This document shows, in pieces, positions 1 through 9,719 of a stretch of 64,000 bases of DNA (the first letter of the stretch is position 1; every line of letters starts with the position of its first letter). A model generated the notes under the pieces. The model saw nothing but the letters and a program-made list of their open reading frames with translations, searched no databases and was not told where the DNA came from. Source of the DNA: JBBQZO01 sp038207625. GTDB taxonomy: Bacteria; Pseudomonadota; Gammaproteobacteria; Burkholderiales; Burkholderiaceae_D. Where the stretch lies: positions 1 to 64,000 of the forward strand of contig JBBQZO010000011.1 of the NCBI GenBank assembly GCA_038207625.1. Direction: 5' to 3'. A program made the translations under genes and the position numbers.

Positions 1-218
1 GGCTTCATGCCGGCGCCAAGGCCGGTGTCGCCGATCTGGATCACGTTATGCGCTTTCGAGCCTTTCAGGGCCTGCGCATCGGTATTGGCACAGATGAACT
101 CGACGCCCGAGACGCCCTTGTTGATCATGTGCTGCACCGCATTGCCGCCGGCGCCGCCGACGCCCACCACCTTGATAACGGTGCCGTCAGATGTGTTATC
201 CAGAATATCGATTTCCAT
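1..218 (-). CDS. ftsZ: cell division protein FtsZ (N-terminal part, cut by window edge)
   Basis: Tubulin-like GTPase that forms the cytokinetic Z ring. Only about the first 72 codons are present. The frame starts MEIDILDNTSDGTVIKVVGV and runs into the glycine-rich nucleotide-binding loop GVGGAGGNAVQHM, then INKGVSGVEFICANTDAQAL, all typical of FtsZ. The ATG is preceded by AGGAG at good spacing. It is the last gene of the dcw cluster in this window, 94 bases after ftsA. That gap contains interrupted inverted repeats and could hold an ftsZ-proximal promoter, but none was resolved. The gene continues beyond base 1. Confidence 0.97.
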   Translation of the reverse strand, partial: MEIDILDNTSDGTVIKVVGVGGAGGNAVQHMINKGVSGVEFICANTDAQALKGSKAHNVIQIGDTGLGAGMK

Positions 219-312
219 GATGACTCCTCTATTTGATTTGCAGTGTGCAGTCGGTAGGCCCCACGGCCCGTGACGACTAACGACTGCCTACTGCTGTTGA
301 AAACAAACCCGA

Positions 313-1545
313 TTAAAAATTCCCCAAAAACCATTCTTTCATGCGCTGCCATACCGCCTTGACCGATCCTTCCTGCCTCGTCACGATGTGCCCGCGCAGG
401 TATTGCTTCTTTGCCTCGAGCAGCAGTCCCAGCACGGTCGCGTAGCGCGGACTGCGCACCACGTCGGCCAGCTGACCGCTGTACTCGGGCATGCCGAGGC
501 GGGCCGGCTTGAGGAAGATGTCTTCCGCCAGTTCGACCATGCCCGGCATCATCGAGGTGCCGCCAGTCAGGACCAGGCCCGACGACAGGACTTCCTCGTA
601 GCCCGACTCGCGCACCACCTGGTGCACGAGTGCGAACAGTTCTTCCACACGCGGCTCGATGACCGCGGCCAGCGCCTGGCGCGACAGGGTTCGCGGATCG
701 CGGTCCCCCAGCCCCGGCACTTCGAGCTGCTGGCCAGGATCGGCCAGCACCTGCTTGGCCACGCCGTAGCGCAGCTTGATCTCTTCGGCTTCCGCGGTCG
801 GCGTACGCAGCGCCATCGCGATGTCATTGGTGATCTGGTCGCCGGCGATGGGGATGACAGCGGTGTGCCGGATCGCGCCTTCGGTGAAGATGGCCACGTC
901 CGTGGTGCCGCCGCCGATGTCGATCAGCACCACACCCAGTTCCTTCTCGTCCGGGGTCAGCACCGCGTCGGCCGATGCCATCGGCTGCAGGATCAGGTCG
1001 GACACTTCCCGCCCGCAGCGGCGCACGCACTTGACGATGTTCTGCACCGCCGACACCGCGCCGGTGACGATATGCACCTTCACCTCGAGCCGGATGCCGC
1101 TCATGCCTATGGGCTCGCGCACGTCTTCCTGGTTGTCGACGATGAATTCCTGCGGCACCGTGTGCAGCAGTTGCTGGTCGGTGGCGATATTGACCGCCTT
1201 GGCCGTCTCGATCACGCGGGCGACGTCGGCTGCAGTGACTTCCTTGTCCTTGATGGCGACCATGCCGCGCGAGTTGAAGCTGCGGATGTGGCTGCCGGCG
1301 ATGCCGGTATAGACATTGCGGATCTTGCAGTCCGCCATCAGCTCGGCCTCTTCCAATGCGCGCTGGATCGACTCCACCGTCGCCTCGATGTTGACCACCA
1401 CCCCTTTTTTCAGGCCACGCGATTCATGCTGCCCGAGTCCGATCACTTCATGCCGTCCGTTGGGCATGACCTCGGCCACCACCGCCACCACCTTGGAGGT
1501 GCCGATGTCGAGTCCGACGATCAGGTTTTTCGCGTCTTTTGTCAT
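313..1545 (-). CDS. ftsA: cell division protein FtsA
   Basis: Actin-like ATPase that tethers FtsZ filaments to the inner membrane and recruits later divisome proteins. The 410-residue frame has the phosphate-1 motif LDIGTSKVVAVVAE near the N terminus, the phosphate-2 motif LIDIGGGTTDVAIF mid-protein, and the adenosine motif LVLTGGTSMMPGM. It ends in an amphipathic helix (VWQRMKEWFLGNF) that matches the FtsA membrane-targeting sequence. The reading frame extends 12 codons upstream, but the start at MTKDAKNLIVGLDIG fits family length, and the extension overlaps ftsQ. It lies between ftsQ and ftsZ as in most proteobacteria. Confidence 0.96.
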   Translation of the reverse strand: MTKDAKNLIVGLDIGTSKVVAVVAEVMPNGRHEVIGLGQHESRGLKKGVVVNIEATVESIQRALEEAELMADCKIRNVYTGIAGSHIRSFNSRGMVAIKDKEVTAADVARVIETAKAVNIATDQQLLHTVPQEFIVDNQEDVREPIGMSGIRLEVKVHIVTGAVSAVQNIVKCVRRCGREVSDLILQPMASADAVLTPDEKELGVVLIDIGGGTTDVAIFTEGAIRHTAVIPIAGDQITNDIAMALRTPTAEAEEIKLRYGVAKQVLADPGQQLEVPGLGDRDPRTLSRQALAAVIEPRVEELFALVHQVVRESGYEEVLSSGLVLTGGTSMMPGMVELAEDIFLKPARLGMPEYSGQLADVVRSPRYATVLGLLLEAKKQYLRGHIVTRQEGSVKAVWQRMKEWFLGNF

Positions 1546-1555
1546 GTTCTTTCGC

Positions 1556-2323
1556 TTATTTTTGCTTTGTTTCGGGTGCAATTTTCAGGCCGGCGACCTG
1601 CAAGGCCATGCCGTTCGGATAACGCATGTCCACGTTTTCGATCCGGTCCTGCAACCGTGCGACCAATTGCGGATAAATCTGCACCAGTCGTTCCACCCTG
1701 GCTTTCAGGGTCTCCCTGTTCTGTTCACGTCCGAGCTCGACGTTCATGCCGTTACTCAGGCGCACGCTCCATGCATAGCGGCTCGAGAGCTGCACAGCTT
1801 CCGGCGTCAGCTCCACCGGCGCCAGCCACTGCCCGAAGTCGCGGAAGCGCGCGACGACCTCGTGCTCCGAGCCGGCCGGACCGTTGAACTCCGGCAGCTC
1901 GCCTTCTTCTTCCGCTTCTGCCAGGTTGGCGGTGAAGATGTCGCCCTGCACCGAGACCAGGCGGCCGTCTTCGCCCCAGGTGCCGAGCGGCTTGTGCTCT
2001 TCGATCACCACCACCAGCTTGTTGGGCCATTCGCGCCGCACCGCTGCCCGCCGCACCCATGGCACCGACTCGAACGCCACCCGCACCGATTCGAGGTCGG
2101 CGGTAAAGAAGTTGCCCTTGATTTGCGGCAGCGCGGTGCCGCGCACGGTCGACGGGCTCACATGCCGCAGCATGGTGTGCTCCGGGCCTTCGAGCCGCAC
2201 TTCGCGCAGCGTAAACAGGGGCCGGTGCACGACCCACCACAGGGCCGACCCGAGTATCGCAAGCGCGAGCAGGCCCAGCAGCGCGTTGGCTGTCGCGTTG
2301 AGTAGTCGAATGTCTTGCCACAT
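1556..2323 (-). CDS. ftsQ: cell division protein FtsQ
   Basis: Bitopic inner-membrane divisome protein that links early and late division proteins through FtsB and FtsL. The 255-residue protein has a short cytoplasmic tail, one transmembrane segment at about residues 13-33 (ANALLGLLALAILGSALWWV), then a POTRA domain beginning FTLREVRLEG and a beta domain with PWVRRAAVRREWPNKLVVVI, the usual FtsQ signature. It sits between ddlB and ftsA. The C-terminal tail is Lys-rich. Confidence 0.94.
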   Translation of the reverse strand: MWQDIRLLNATANALLGLLALAILGSALWWVVHRPLFTLREVRLEGPEHTMLRHVSPSTVRGTALPQIKGNFFTADLESVRVAFESVPWVRRAAVRREWPNKLVVVIEEHKPLGTWGEDGRLVSVQGDIFTANLAEAEEEGELPEFNGPAGSEHEVVARFRDFGQWLAPVELTPEAVQLSSRYAWSVRLSNGMNVELGREQNRETLKARVERLVQIYPQLVARLQDRIENVDMRYPNGMALQVAGLKIAPETKQK

Positions 2324-2369
2324 GGTCTTTATCGTTCGCTTTCTGTTGTCGATTGTTGTTTTCGATTGC

Positions 2370-3353
2370 TTAAGCCGGCTTCCAGCCCGGCGTGGGTTTC
2401 AGGTCCAGCGTGGCCGAGCGCAGGATTGCCATGCACAGGTCCTCGTAACTCACGCCGGCGGCCCGCGCCGACATGGGAACCAGCGAATGGCCCGTCATGC
2501 CGGGCGAGGTGTTGATCTCCAGCAGGAAGGGCGCATCGTCGCCGGCGCGCAGCATGAAGTCGACCCGGCTCCAGCCGCTGCAGCCCAGCGCGCGATAGGC
2601 TTCCACTGCCAGCGACTGGATGCGCGTGCTCAGCGCTGCATCCAGCGGCGCCGGGCACAGGTACTGGGTGTCGTCGCTGAAGTACTTGTGCTCGTAGTCA
2701 TAGTTGCCTTGCGGCGCACGGATCTCGACAATGGGCAGCGCGCGCGCATCGCGCCCCGCGCCCATCACCGGCACCGTCAGTTCGCGGCCGCCGATGAATT
2801 CCTCAGCCAGCACGGTATCGTCGTAGCGCACGCAATTGTCGAAGCCGGCCTGCATGTCGTTTGCCGATACGACCTTGCTGATGCCGATGGTCGAGCCTTC
2901 ATGCGGCGCCTTCAGCATCAGCGGCAGCCCAAGTTCGGTCGCCGCTGCCTCGAGTTGCGCAGCGTTTGCATCCTTCTCCAGCACCATGAAGCGCGGCGTC
3001 GGCAAGCCATGCGACAACCACACGCGCTTGCTCATGGTCTTGTCCATCGACAGCGCGCAAGCCATCACGCCCGGACCGGTGTAGGGAATGCCGAGCTGTT
3101 CGAGCGCGCCTTGCAGCGTGCCGTCCTCGCCGTAGCGGCCGTGCAGTGCGATGAAGACGCGGTCGTAGCCCTGCTCCGCCAACTGGGCCAGGTTCTGCCG
3201 CGCCGGATCGAAGCCATGCGCATCCACGCCCTTCGCGCGCAGCGCGGCCAGCACGCCCTCGCCCGACATCAACGACACTTCGCGTTCGGCGGAGCGGCCG
3301 CCGTACAGCACGCCGACACGGCCCAGCTCCTGCGCCACGGTCATGGTAGTCAT
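2370..3353 (-). CDS. ddlB: D-alanine--D-alanine ligase
   Basis: ATP-grasp enzyme that makes D-Ala-D-Ala for the MurF step of peptidoglycan precursor synthesis in the cytoplasm. The 327-residue frame shows GVLYGGRSAEREVSLMSG at the N terminus, the D-Ala-binding and ATP-grasp core (LMLKAPHEGSTIGI, EEFIGGRELTV), and the metal-binding end motif FLLEINTSPGMTGHSLVP. Start and the murC stop overlap as ATGA, so the two are probably translationally coupled. An internal Met three codons in (MTVAQELG) could also be the start. Confidence 0.96.
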   Translation of the reverse strand: MTTMTVAQELGRVGVLYGGRSAEREVSLMSGEGVLAALRAKGVDAHGFDPARQNLAQLAEQGYDRVFIALHGRYGEDGTLQGALEQLGIPYTGPGVMACALSMDKTMSKRVWLSHGLPTPRFMVLEKDANAAQLEAAATELGLPLMLKAPHEGSTIGISKVVSANDMQAGFDNCVRYDDTVLAEEFIGGRELTVPVMGAGRDARALPIVEIRAPQGNYDYEHKYFSDDTQYLCPAPLDAALSTRIQSLAVEAYRALGCSGWSRVDFMLRAGDDAPFLLEINTSPGMTGHSLVPMSARAAGVSYEDLCMAILRSATLDLKPTPGWKPA

Positions 3354-4762
3354 GCGGCCTCCTGGACCGGCCGCGCCAGTTGCGCCAGTTGCGCCGGCAC
3401 CGCGGCAATCGAGCCGGCGCCCATGGTAATGACGACATCGCCGTCGCGGACGACGTCGGAAATCGTCGTGCTCATATCGGCAATGTCCTCGACAAAGACC
3501 GGCTCGACCTTGCCCAGCACGCGCAGCGCATGCGCCAGCGCGCGCCCGTCGGCGGCGACGATGGGTTGCTCGCCGGCCGAATAGACTTCCGCCAGCACCA
3601 GCGCGTCCGCCGACGACAGCACCTTGATGAAATCCTCGAACAGGTCGCGGGTACGGGTATAGCGATGCGGCTGGAATGCCAGCACCAGCCGGCGGCCAGG
3701 GTAGGCGCCGCGCGCGGCCGCCAGCGTGACTTCGGTCTCGACCGGATGGTGTCCGAAATCGTCGACCAGCGTGAAGCTGCCGCCGCTTGGAATGGCAACG
3801 TCGCCGTAACGGGTGAAACGCCGGCCCACGCCATGAAATTCGGCCAGGCCTTGCTGGGTGTCGCTGTCGGCGATGCCGATTTCACGCGCGATCGCGATTG
3901 CCGAACAGGCGTTTTGCACGTTATGCATACCGGGCTGGTTCAGCACCACGGCCAGGTCGGGGTAACCGTCCTGGATCACGGTGAAATGCATCTGGGTGCC
4001 CACCGCCAGCGCGTTCACGGCGCGCACGTTGGCGTCTTTGTGAAAGCCGTAGGTGGTGATCGGTTTCGAGATCTGCGGAATGATGTCGCGCACGTGCTGG
4101 TCGTCGATGCACAGCATCGCACGCCCGTAGAACGGCAGCCGGTGGGTGAACTGCACGAAGGCCTGCTTGAGCTTTTCGAAATCGTGCTCGTAGGTCTCCA
4201 TGTGGTCAGCGTCGATGTTGGTGATCACTTCGATCATCGGCGTCAGGTTCAGGAACGACGCGTCCGACTCGTCGGCCTCGGCCACCAGGTAGTCACCCGT
4301 GCCCAATTGGGCGTTCGCGCCGGCCCGGTTCAGACGTCCGCCGATGACAAACGTCGGGTCCAGGCCGCCTTGCGCGAGCACCGATGCGACCAGGCTGGTG
4401 GTGGTGGTCTTGCCGTGCGTGCCGGCGATGGCGATGCCGCGCTTCAAGCGCATCAGTTCACCCAGCATCACCGCGCGCGGCACGATGGGGATCTGGCGCG
4501 CGCGCGCGGCAACCACTTCCGGGTTGTCCTGGCCGACGGCCGTCGACGTGACGACGGCGTCGGCGCCGGCGATGTTGTCGGCCGCGTGGCCAAGCATGAC
4601 CGTCACGCCCAGGCTGGCCAGCCGTTGCGAGGCGGCGTTGCTGCCCAGGTCGGAGCCCGACACAACGTAGCCGAGGTTGTGCAGCACTTCGGCGATGCCG
4701 CTCATGCCGCTGCCGCCGATGCCGACGAAGTGAATGTTTTTGACTTTATGTTTCATGTTCAT
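3350..4762 (-). CDS. murC: UDP-N-acetylmuramate--L-alanine ligase MurC
   Basis: First amino-acid ligase of the Mur pathway; adds L-Ala to UDP-MurNAc using ATP. The 470-residue protein begins with the Rossmann-type motif HFVGIGGSGMSGIAEVL, has the ATP-binding loop GTHGKTTTTSLVA at about residues 115-127, the central-domain DADHMETY segment, and the C-terminal DDFGHHPVE motif. Ends overlap with murG upstream and ddlB downstream (ATGA). The order murG-murC-ddlB is the standard one. Confidence 0.97.
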   Translation of the reverse strand: MNMKHKVKNIHFVGIGGSGMSGIAEVLHNLGYVVSGSDLGSNAASQRLASLGVTVMLGHAADNIAGADAVVTSTAVGQDNPEVVAARARQIPIVPRAVMLGELMRLKRGIAIAGTHGKTTTTSLVASVLAQGGLDPTFVIGGRLNRAGANAQLGTGDYLVAEADESDASFLNLTPMIEVITNIDADHMETYEHDFEKLKQAFVQFTHRLPFYGRAMLCIDDQHVRDIIPQISKPITTYGFHKDANVRAVNALAVGTQMHFTVIQDGYPDLAVVLNQPGMHNVQNACSAIAIAREIGIADSDTQQGLAEFHGVGRRFTRYGDVAIPSGGSFTLVDDFGHHPVETEVTLAAARGAYPGRRLVLAFQPHRYTRTRDLFEDFIKVLSSADALVLAEVYSAGEQPIVAADGRALAHALRVLGKVEPVFVEDIADMSTTISDVVRDGDVVITMGAGSIAAVPAQLAQLARPVQEAA

Positions 4763-5838
4763 TGATGCGTTGCCGCCAGTTGTTCCAGGACGTCGGCGAT
4801 TGCGTCGTTCGCGTCGCGTTTGCCCACCGCCCGAGCGGCCACGGCCATCTCGATGCAGCGTTCACGCGTCGTCGTCTTGAGCAGATCGGCCAGACTCTTT
4901 GCGTTCAATTCGGTTTGCGGCAGGTGAATCGCCGCATGTTGTTGCGCCATCCACTGCGCGTTGTCGCGCTGGTGGCTGGTCGTCGAGGCCACCAGCGGCA
5001 CCAGCACGCTGGCAACACCGGCGGCGCTCAGCTCGGCCACGGTGATCGCGCCGGCGCGGCAGATCACCAGGTCGCACGCGCTGTAGCAGGCGGCCATGTC
5101 GTCGATGAAGTCGACCACGTTGGCGTCCACCCCGGCCTTGGCGTAGGCCGCGCGCAGCGCGTCGATGTTCTTCTTGCCCGACTGATGCGTCACGCTGGGG
5201 CGCTGCATCATCGGGATCAGCGCCAGCGCGGCCGGCACGCTGGCGTTGAGCGCCTGCGCGCCCAGGCTGCCGCCCACCACCAGCAAACGCAAGGGACCGA
5301 TGCGACCGATGTCGCGTTGCTGCGGCGGCGCCAGCGCCAGGATCTCCTGGCGCACCGGGTTGCCGGTGACGGTCGCCTTGCCGGCGGCACGTCCGAAGTC
5401 GGCCGGAAAACCAAACAGCACGCGCTGCGCCACCGGCGTCAAGGCCTTGTTCGACATCAGCAGCGCCGCGTCGGCGTTGACCAGCGCCAGCGGCACGCCG
5501 CGCAGGCGCGCCATCAGGCCGCCCGGCACGGTCACGTAACCGCCCATGCCCAGCACCACGTCGGGACGGCGCTGACCGATGAAGCGCAGGCAGCTGACGA
5601 AGCTGGCGAGCAGTTTGAACGCGCCTTTGAAGCTGTGGCCCAGGCCCTTGCCGCGCATGCCGCTAAAGGCAATCGCATCCATCTCGATGCCCTGCTTGGG
5701 CACCAGGTCCTGTTCCATGCCGTGGGTGGTGCCCAGCCAGCTCACCTGCCAGCCGCGCGCGCGCATCGTCTGCGCAATCGCCAGACCGGGGAAGATGTGA
5801 CCGCCGGTGCCGGCGGCCATGATCATCAGGCGCTTCAT
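4759..5838 (-). CDS. murG: UDP-GlcNAc:lipid-pyrophosphoryl-MurNAc-pentapeptide transferase MurG
   Basis: Peripheral inner-membrane glycosyltransferase (GT28) that converts lipid I to lipid II. The 359-residue frame has the N-terminal loop MIMAAGTGGHIFPGLAIA, the second glycine-rich segment VVLGMGGYVTVPGGLMA, a third G loop LLVVGGSLGAQALN, and the UDP-GlcNAc-binding stretch ICRAGAITVAEL. Four-base overlaps with ftsW and murC indicate translational coupling. Confidence 0.96.
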   Translation of the reverse strand: MKRLMIMAAGTGGHIFPGLAIAQTMRARGWQVSWLGTTHGMEQDLVPKQGIEMDAIAFSGMRGKGLGHSFKGAFKLLASFVSCLRFIGQRRPDVVLGMGGYVTVPGGLMARLRGVPLALVNADAALLMSNKALTPVAQRVLFGFPADFGRAAGKATVTGNPVRQEILALAPPQQRDIGRIGPLRLLVVGGSLGAQALNASVPAALALIPMMQRPSVTHQSGKKNIDALRAAYAKAGVDANVVDFIDDMAACYSACDLVICRAGAITVAELSAAGVASVLVPLVASTTSHQRDNAQWMAQQHAAIHLPQTELNAKSLADLLKTTTRERCIEMAVAARAVGKRDANDAIADVLEQLAATHQ

Positions 5839-7052
5839 ACCCGCCCTCCGCGCATCAGCAAACGGTTTTCAAAATCGATACGCAACAAAATCGCCAGTCC
5901 CACACAGTTAATCAGCACGCCGGTGCCGCCATAGCTCATCAAGGGCAAAGTGAGACCCTTGGTGGGCAGCAGCCCCAGATTGACGCCCATATTGATAAAA
6001 GTTTGCACGCCGATCCAGATGCCGATGCCTTTCGCGGTCAGGCCGGCAAAGGTCTGGTCCATCGCGATGGCCTGGCGGCCGATGTCGAAGGCGCGCTTGA
6101 TGATCCAGTAGAACATCGCGATCACCACCAGCACGCCGGCCAGGCCCAGCTCTTCGCCGATCACCGCCAGCAAGAAGTCGGTGTGCGCTTCCGGCAGGTA
6201 GTGCAATTTTTCCACGCTGCCGCCCAGCCCGACGCCAAACAACTCGCCACGCCCGAAAGCGATCAGCGAGTGCGTCAGCTGGTAAGCCTTGTTCATTGCG
6301 TTGTCTTCCTGCCAGGGATCGAGATAGGCGAAATAACGCTCGCGGCGGAATTTCGACAGCGCAATGATCGACACGAAGATCGCCACCAGCACGGCGCCGA
6401 TGCCACCGAACCAGATCGCGTTGACGCCGCCCAGAAACAGGATGCCCATCGCGATGCACACAATCACGCCAAACGCGCCCAGATCGGGTTCGAGCAACAA
6501 CAGCAGGCCGACCATGCCGACCGCCAGCGCCATCGGCATGAAACCCTTGGTCAATTTGTGCATGAAGTGCTGTTTGCGCACCGTGTAGTCGGCCGCGTAC
6601 AGCACGGCGACGAGCTTCATCAGCTCGGACGGCTGGATCGTGATCACCTTCAGCGACAGCCAGCGCCGTCCGCCGTTGACCACCACGCCCAGGCCGGGAA
6701 TGAGCACCAGCACCAGCAGCACCAACGTGGCCACGAACAGCCACGGCGCCGCCATCTGCCAGGTTTCGATACGGATGCGGAACACGAACAGCGCCGCCAC
6801 GCAGGAGACGGCGATGAACATCGCCTGGCGCACCAGGAAGTAGGCGTTGCGGTCCTTCAGGTAGGCGAACTTGGGCGAGTCGGGCAGCGAGATCGAGGCC
6901 GAATACACCATCACCATCCCCAGCAGCATCAGCAGCAGCGTCACCCACACCAGCGGCTGGTCGTATTCCATGATCTTCGGCTGCCGCGCGTGCGTCATCA
7001 TCGGAGCATGCTCCGAGCGTCCCGCAAACTTGAATGGCAGCTGAAAGTTCAT
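5835..7052 (-). CDS. ftsW: SEDS peptidoglycan polymerase FtsW
   Basis: Polytopic SEDS glycosyltransferase that polymerises septal lipid II together with FtsI. The 405-residue protein has about ten hydrophobic helices, the first with GMVMVYSASISLPDSP, and the SEDS signatures GGRRWL, the acidic loop LPEAHTDFLLAVIGEELG, and the end segment LPTKGLTLPLMSYGGTG. The first 20-30 residues before the first helix are polar and cytoplasmic. Its start overlaps the murD stop by one base. Confidence 0.96.
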   Translation of the reverse strand: MNFQLPFKFAGRSEHAPMMTHARQPKIMEYDQPLVWVTLLLMLLGMVMVYSASISLPDSPKFAYLKDRNAYFLVRQAMFIAVSCVAALFVFRIRIETWQMAAPWLFVATLVLLVLVLIPGLGVVVNGGRRWLSLKVITIQPSELMKLVAVLYAADYTVRKQHFMHKLTKGFMPMALAVGMVGLLLLLEPDLGAFGVIVCIAMGILFLGGVNAIWFGGIGAVLVAIFVSIIALSKFRRERYFAYLDPWQEDNAMNKAYQLTHSLIAFGRGELFGVGLGGSVEKLHYLPEAHTDFLLAVIGEELGLAGVLVVIAMFYWIIKRAFDIGRQAIAMDQTFAGLTAKGIGIWIGVQTFINMGVNLGLLPTKGLTLPLMSYGGTGVLINCVGLAILLRIDFENRLLMRGGRV

Positions 7053-8548
7053 CAGATGTCCTGACCTTTGGCCAAGGCCAGCTCGCGCACGGCGCCGATG
7101 AACACCTCGGCGCGGTGCGCGTAGTTGGTAAACATGTCAAAGCTGGCGCAGGCCGGCGAGAGCAGCACCGCGTCGCCCGACTGGGCCAGCGCGCTGGCCC
7201 GCTGTACCGCCAGCGGCAAGTCGGCGCAGTCGATCAGTTCGACGCCGGACGGCGCAAGCGCGGCGCGCAAGGCCGGCGCGTCGCGCCCGATCAGCAGCAC
7301 CGCGCGCGCGTAACGCGACACCGGCTCGGCCAGCGGCGCGAAATCCTGACCCTTGCCTTCGCCGCCGGCGATCAGCAGCAGACGCTGATTGGCGCCGCCG
7401 AAGGCCTTGCCCAAACCGTTCAGCGCGGCGGCGGTGGCGCCCACGTTGGTGCCTTTGCTGTCGTCGTAGTATTCGACGCCGTCGATGGCGCTGACCAGCT
7501 GCACGCGGTGCGGCTCGCCCTGATAATCGCGCAGGCCGTGCAGCAGCGGCGCCATCGGCAGGCCGATCGCGCGGCACAGCGCCAGCGCGGCCAGCGCGTT
7601 GGCGGCATTGTGCAGGCCGCGGATGTGCAACGCATCGGCCGGCATCAGACGGTTCAGCGTGCACGGCACCACTTCTGCCACTTCATGCTTGCGCAGTTTT
7701 TTCTCGCTCGCCTCGCCGGCCACGGCCACGCACAACCACTGCACGCCGCGCTCGTTTTGCAGGCCGAACGTCTCGGCCAGCTTGGGCTCGTTGATGCCGA
7801 AACTGGTGTTTGAGCCGGTCGGCGCGGCCATCTGCATGACGGCCGCATCGTCGCGGTTGAGCACGCGCACGGTGTCGCTGCCGAAGATGCGCGCCTTGTC
7901 CTTGGCGTAGGCGGCCATGTCGCCGTGCCAGTCCAGATGGTCCTGGCTGATATTGAGCACGGTGGCGGCGTCGGCCTGCAGGCTGAAGGTGGTGTGCAGC
8001 TGAAAGCTCGACAGCTCCAGGATCCATGCTTGCGGCAGCGCGTCCTGTTCCAGCACTTCGCGCAGTACGTCCAACGCGGCCGGGCTGATGTTGCCGGCCA
8101 CGCGGGTCGACAAGCCGGCGCGCTCGCACAGCAGACCGGTCAGGCTGGTGACGGTGGTCTTGCCGTTGGTGCCGGTGATGGCGATCACTTTCGGCTGGTA
8201 GCCGCGCTCTTCCTTCAACGCGGCCAGCGCCTGCGCGAACAGTTCAATCTCGCCCCACACGGGGATCTGCGCAATGTGCGCGCTGGGCACAATCTCGGCC
8301 AGCTCCGCGTCGGGAGCGAGCCCTGGGCTGACGCACACAAAGTCGATCCCGGCCAGCAGCGCGGCGCCAAACGGGCCGGCGACGAATTCGACATCCGGCA
8401 CGGCCGCGCGCAAGGCGTCCAGGCGTTGCGGCTGCGCGCGCGTATCGGCCACGCGCAGCGAGGCGCCGCAGCGGCTCAGCCACAGCGCCATCGCGAGACC
8501 GGATTCTCCCAGTCCCAGCACCAATACGTGTTTGCCTGCGTATGTCAT
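7052..8548 (-). CDS. murD: UDP-N-acetylmuramoyl-L-alanine--D-glutamate ligase MurD
   Basis: Adds D-Glu to UDP-MurNAc-L-Ala in the cytoplasm. The 498-residue protein opens with the nucleotide-binding fold HVLVLGLGESGLAMALWLS. It contains the Mur ligase ATP loop ITGTNGKTTVTSLTG at about residue 125, the LNISQDHLDWHGDM segment, and the C-terminal DDSKGTNVGAT motif that binds the substrate. An insert of roughly 30 residues (about 255-285, with EKKLRKHEVAEV) makes it somewhat longer than the E. coli enzyme. Start and stop overlap the neighbouring mraY and ftsW genes. Confidence 0.96.
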   Translation of the reverse strand: MTYAGKHVLVLGLGESGLAMALWLSRCGASLRVADTRAQPQRLDALRAAVPDVEFVAGPFGAALLAGIDFVCVSPGLAPDAELAEIVPSAHIAQIPVWGEIELFAQALAALKEERGYQPKVIAITGTNGKTTVTSLTGLLCERAGLSTRVAGNISPAALDVLREVLEQDALPQAWILELSSFQLHTTFSLQADAATVLNISQDHLDWHGDMAAYAKDKARIFGSDTVRVLNRDDAAVMQMAAPTGSNTSFGINEPKLAETFGLQNERGVQWLCVAVAGEASEKKLRKHEVAEVVPCTLNRLMPADALHIRGLHNAANALAALALCRAIGLPMAPLLHGLRDYQGEPHRVQLVSAIDGVEYYDDSKGTNVGATAAALNGLGKAFGGANQRLLLIAGGEGKGQDFAPLAEPVSRYARAVLLIGRDAPALRAALAPSGVELIDCADLPLAVQRASALAQSGDAVLLSPACASFDMFTNYAHRAEVFIGAVRELALAKGQDI

Positions 8549-9717
8549 CAGCGTAGCTTCAGTGTGGACAGGCCGATCAAGACCAGCACCATGGTGATGA
8601 TCCAGAAACGCACGACGACCTGCGTCTCTTTCCAGCCTTTTTGTTCGAAATGGTGGTGCAGCGGCGCCATCAAAAACACCCTGCGCCCGACCCCGTAACG
8701 CTTCTTGGTAAATTTAAACCAACCGACCTGGATGATCACCGACACCGTCTCGACGACGAAGATGCCGCCCATGATGAACAGCACCAGCTCCTGGCGCACG
8801 ATCACGGCGATGGTGCCCAGCGCGCCGCCCAACGCCAGCGCGCCCACGTCGCCCATGAACACCTGGGCCGGATGGGCGTTATACCAAAGGAAGGCCAGGC
8901 CCGCGCCGGCCATCGCGCCGCAGAAAATGAGCAGTTCGCCGGCACCGGGAATGTGCGGGATGAACAGGTATTTCGAGTACGTCGCGCTGCCGGTCAGGTA
9001 GGCGAACACGCCCAGCGCCGAGCCGACCATCACGGTGGGCATGATCGCCAGGCCATCGAGGCCATCGGTGAAGTTGACGGCGTTGCTGGTGCCGACGATG
9101 ACGCAGTAGGTCAGCGCGATGAAGCCCCACACACCGAGCGGATAGCTGAACGTTTTGATGAACGGGATGATCAAGTCGGCCTTGGGCGGCAGATCCATCG
9201 AAAAACCGGACTGCACCCAGGCGTAAAACAAGTCCCACACCTTGGCCGGGGTCGGCGCCGACACGGAAAACGCCAGGTACAGCGCGGCGGCAATGCCGAT
9301 CAGCGACTGCCAGAAGTATTTTTCGGCCGAGCGCATGCCGTTCGGGTCCTGGAACACCACCTTGCGGTAATCGTCAGCCCAGCCGATTGCGCCGAATCCG
9401 AGTGTGACCACCAGCACCGGCCAGATCAGCCGGTTCGACAGGTCGCACCACAGCAAGGTCGACACGCCAATCGAAATGAGGATCAGCACCCCGCCCATGG
9501 TGGGGGTGCCGTGTTTTTTCAGATGGGTTTGCGGACCGTCCGGGCGCACGGCCTGGCCGACCTTCAGGCGCGTCAACATACGGATGACGGCCGGACCGGC
9601 CGACAGGCCGATGACGATCGCGGTGATGGTGGCAAACACCGCCCGAAAGGTGATGAAATTGAAAACCCGCAAAGGACCTAGGTCCTGTTGAAAGTATTGG
9701 GCTAGCCAGAGCAGCAT
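8548..9717 (-). CDS. mraY: phospho-N-acetylmuramoyl-pentapeptide-transferase MraY
   Basis: Integral membrane enzyme that moves phospho-MurNAc-pentapeptide from UDP to undecaprenyl phosphate, forming lipid I. The 389-residue, ten-helix protein contains the magnesium and substrate motifs TMGGVLILI, GWADDYRK, NAVNFTDGLDGLA and the C-terminal APLHHHFEQKGW. The central periplasmic loop is longer than in E. coli, which is usual for Burkholderiales. It overlaps murD by one base and lies two bases after murF. Confidence 0.97.
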   Translation of the reverse strand: MLLWLAQYFQQDLGPLRVFNFITFRAVFATITAIVIGLSAGPAVIRMLTRLKVGQAVRPDGPQTHLKKHGTPTMGGVLILISIGVSTLLWCDLSNRLIWPVLVVTLGFGAIGWADDYRKVVFQDPNGMRSAEKYFWQSLIGIAAALYLAFSVSAPTPAKVWDLFYAWVQSGFSMDLPPKADLIIPFIKTFSYPLGVWGFIALTYCVIVGTSNAVNFTDGLDGLAIMPTVMVGSALGVFAYLTGSATYSKYLFIPHIPGAGELLIFCGAMAGAGLAFLWYNAHPAQVFMGDVGALALGGALGTIAVIVRQELVLFIMGGIFVVETVSVIIQVGWFKFTKKRYGVGRRVFLMAPLHHHFEQKGWKETQVVVRFWIITMVLVLIGLSTLKLR

Positions 9718-9719
9718 GA

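Noticed and set aside
388..1887. 499-codon plus-strand frame opposite ftsA and ftsQ
   Set aside because: Antisense shadow; low-complexity His/Arg/Asp composition and no start context.
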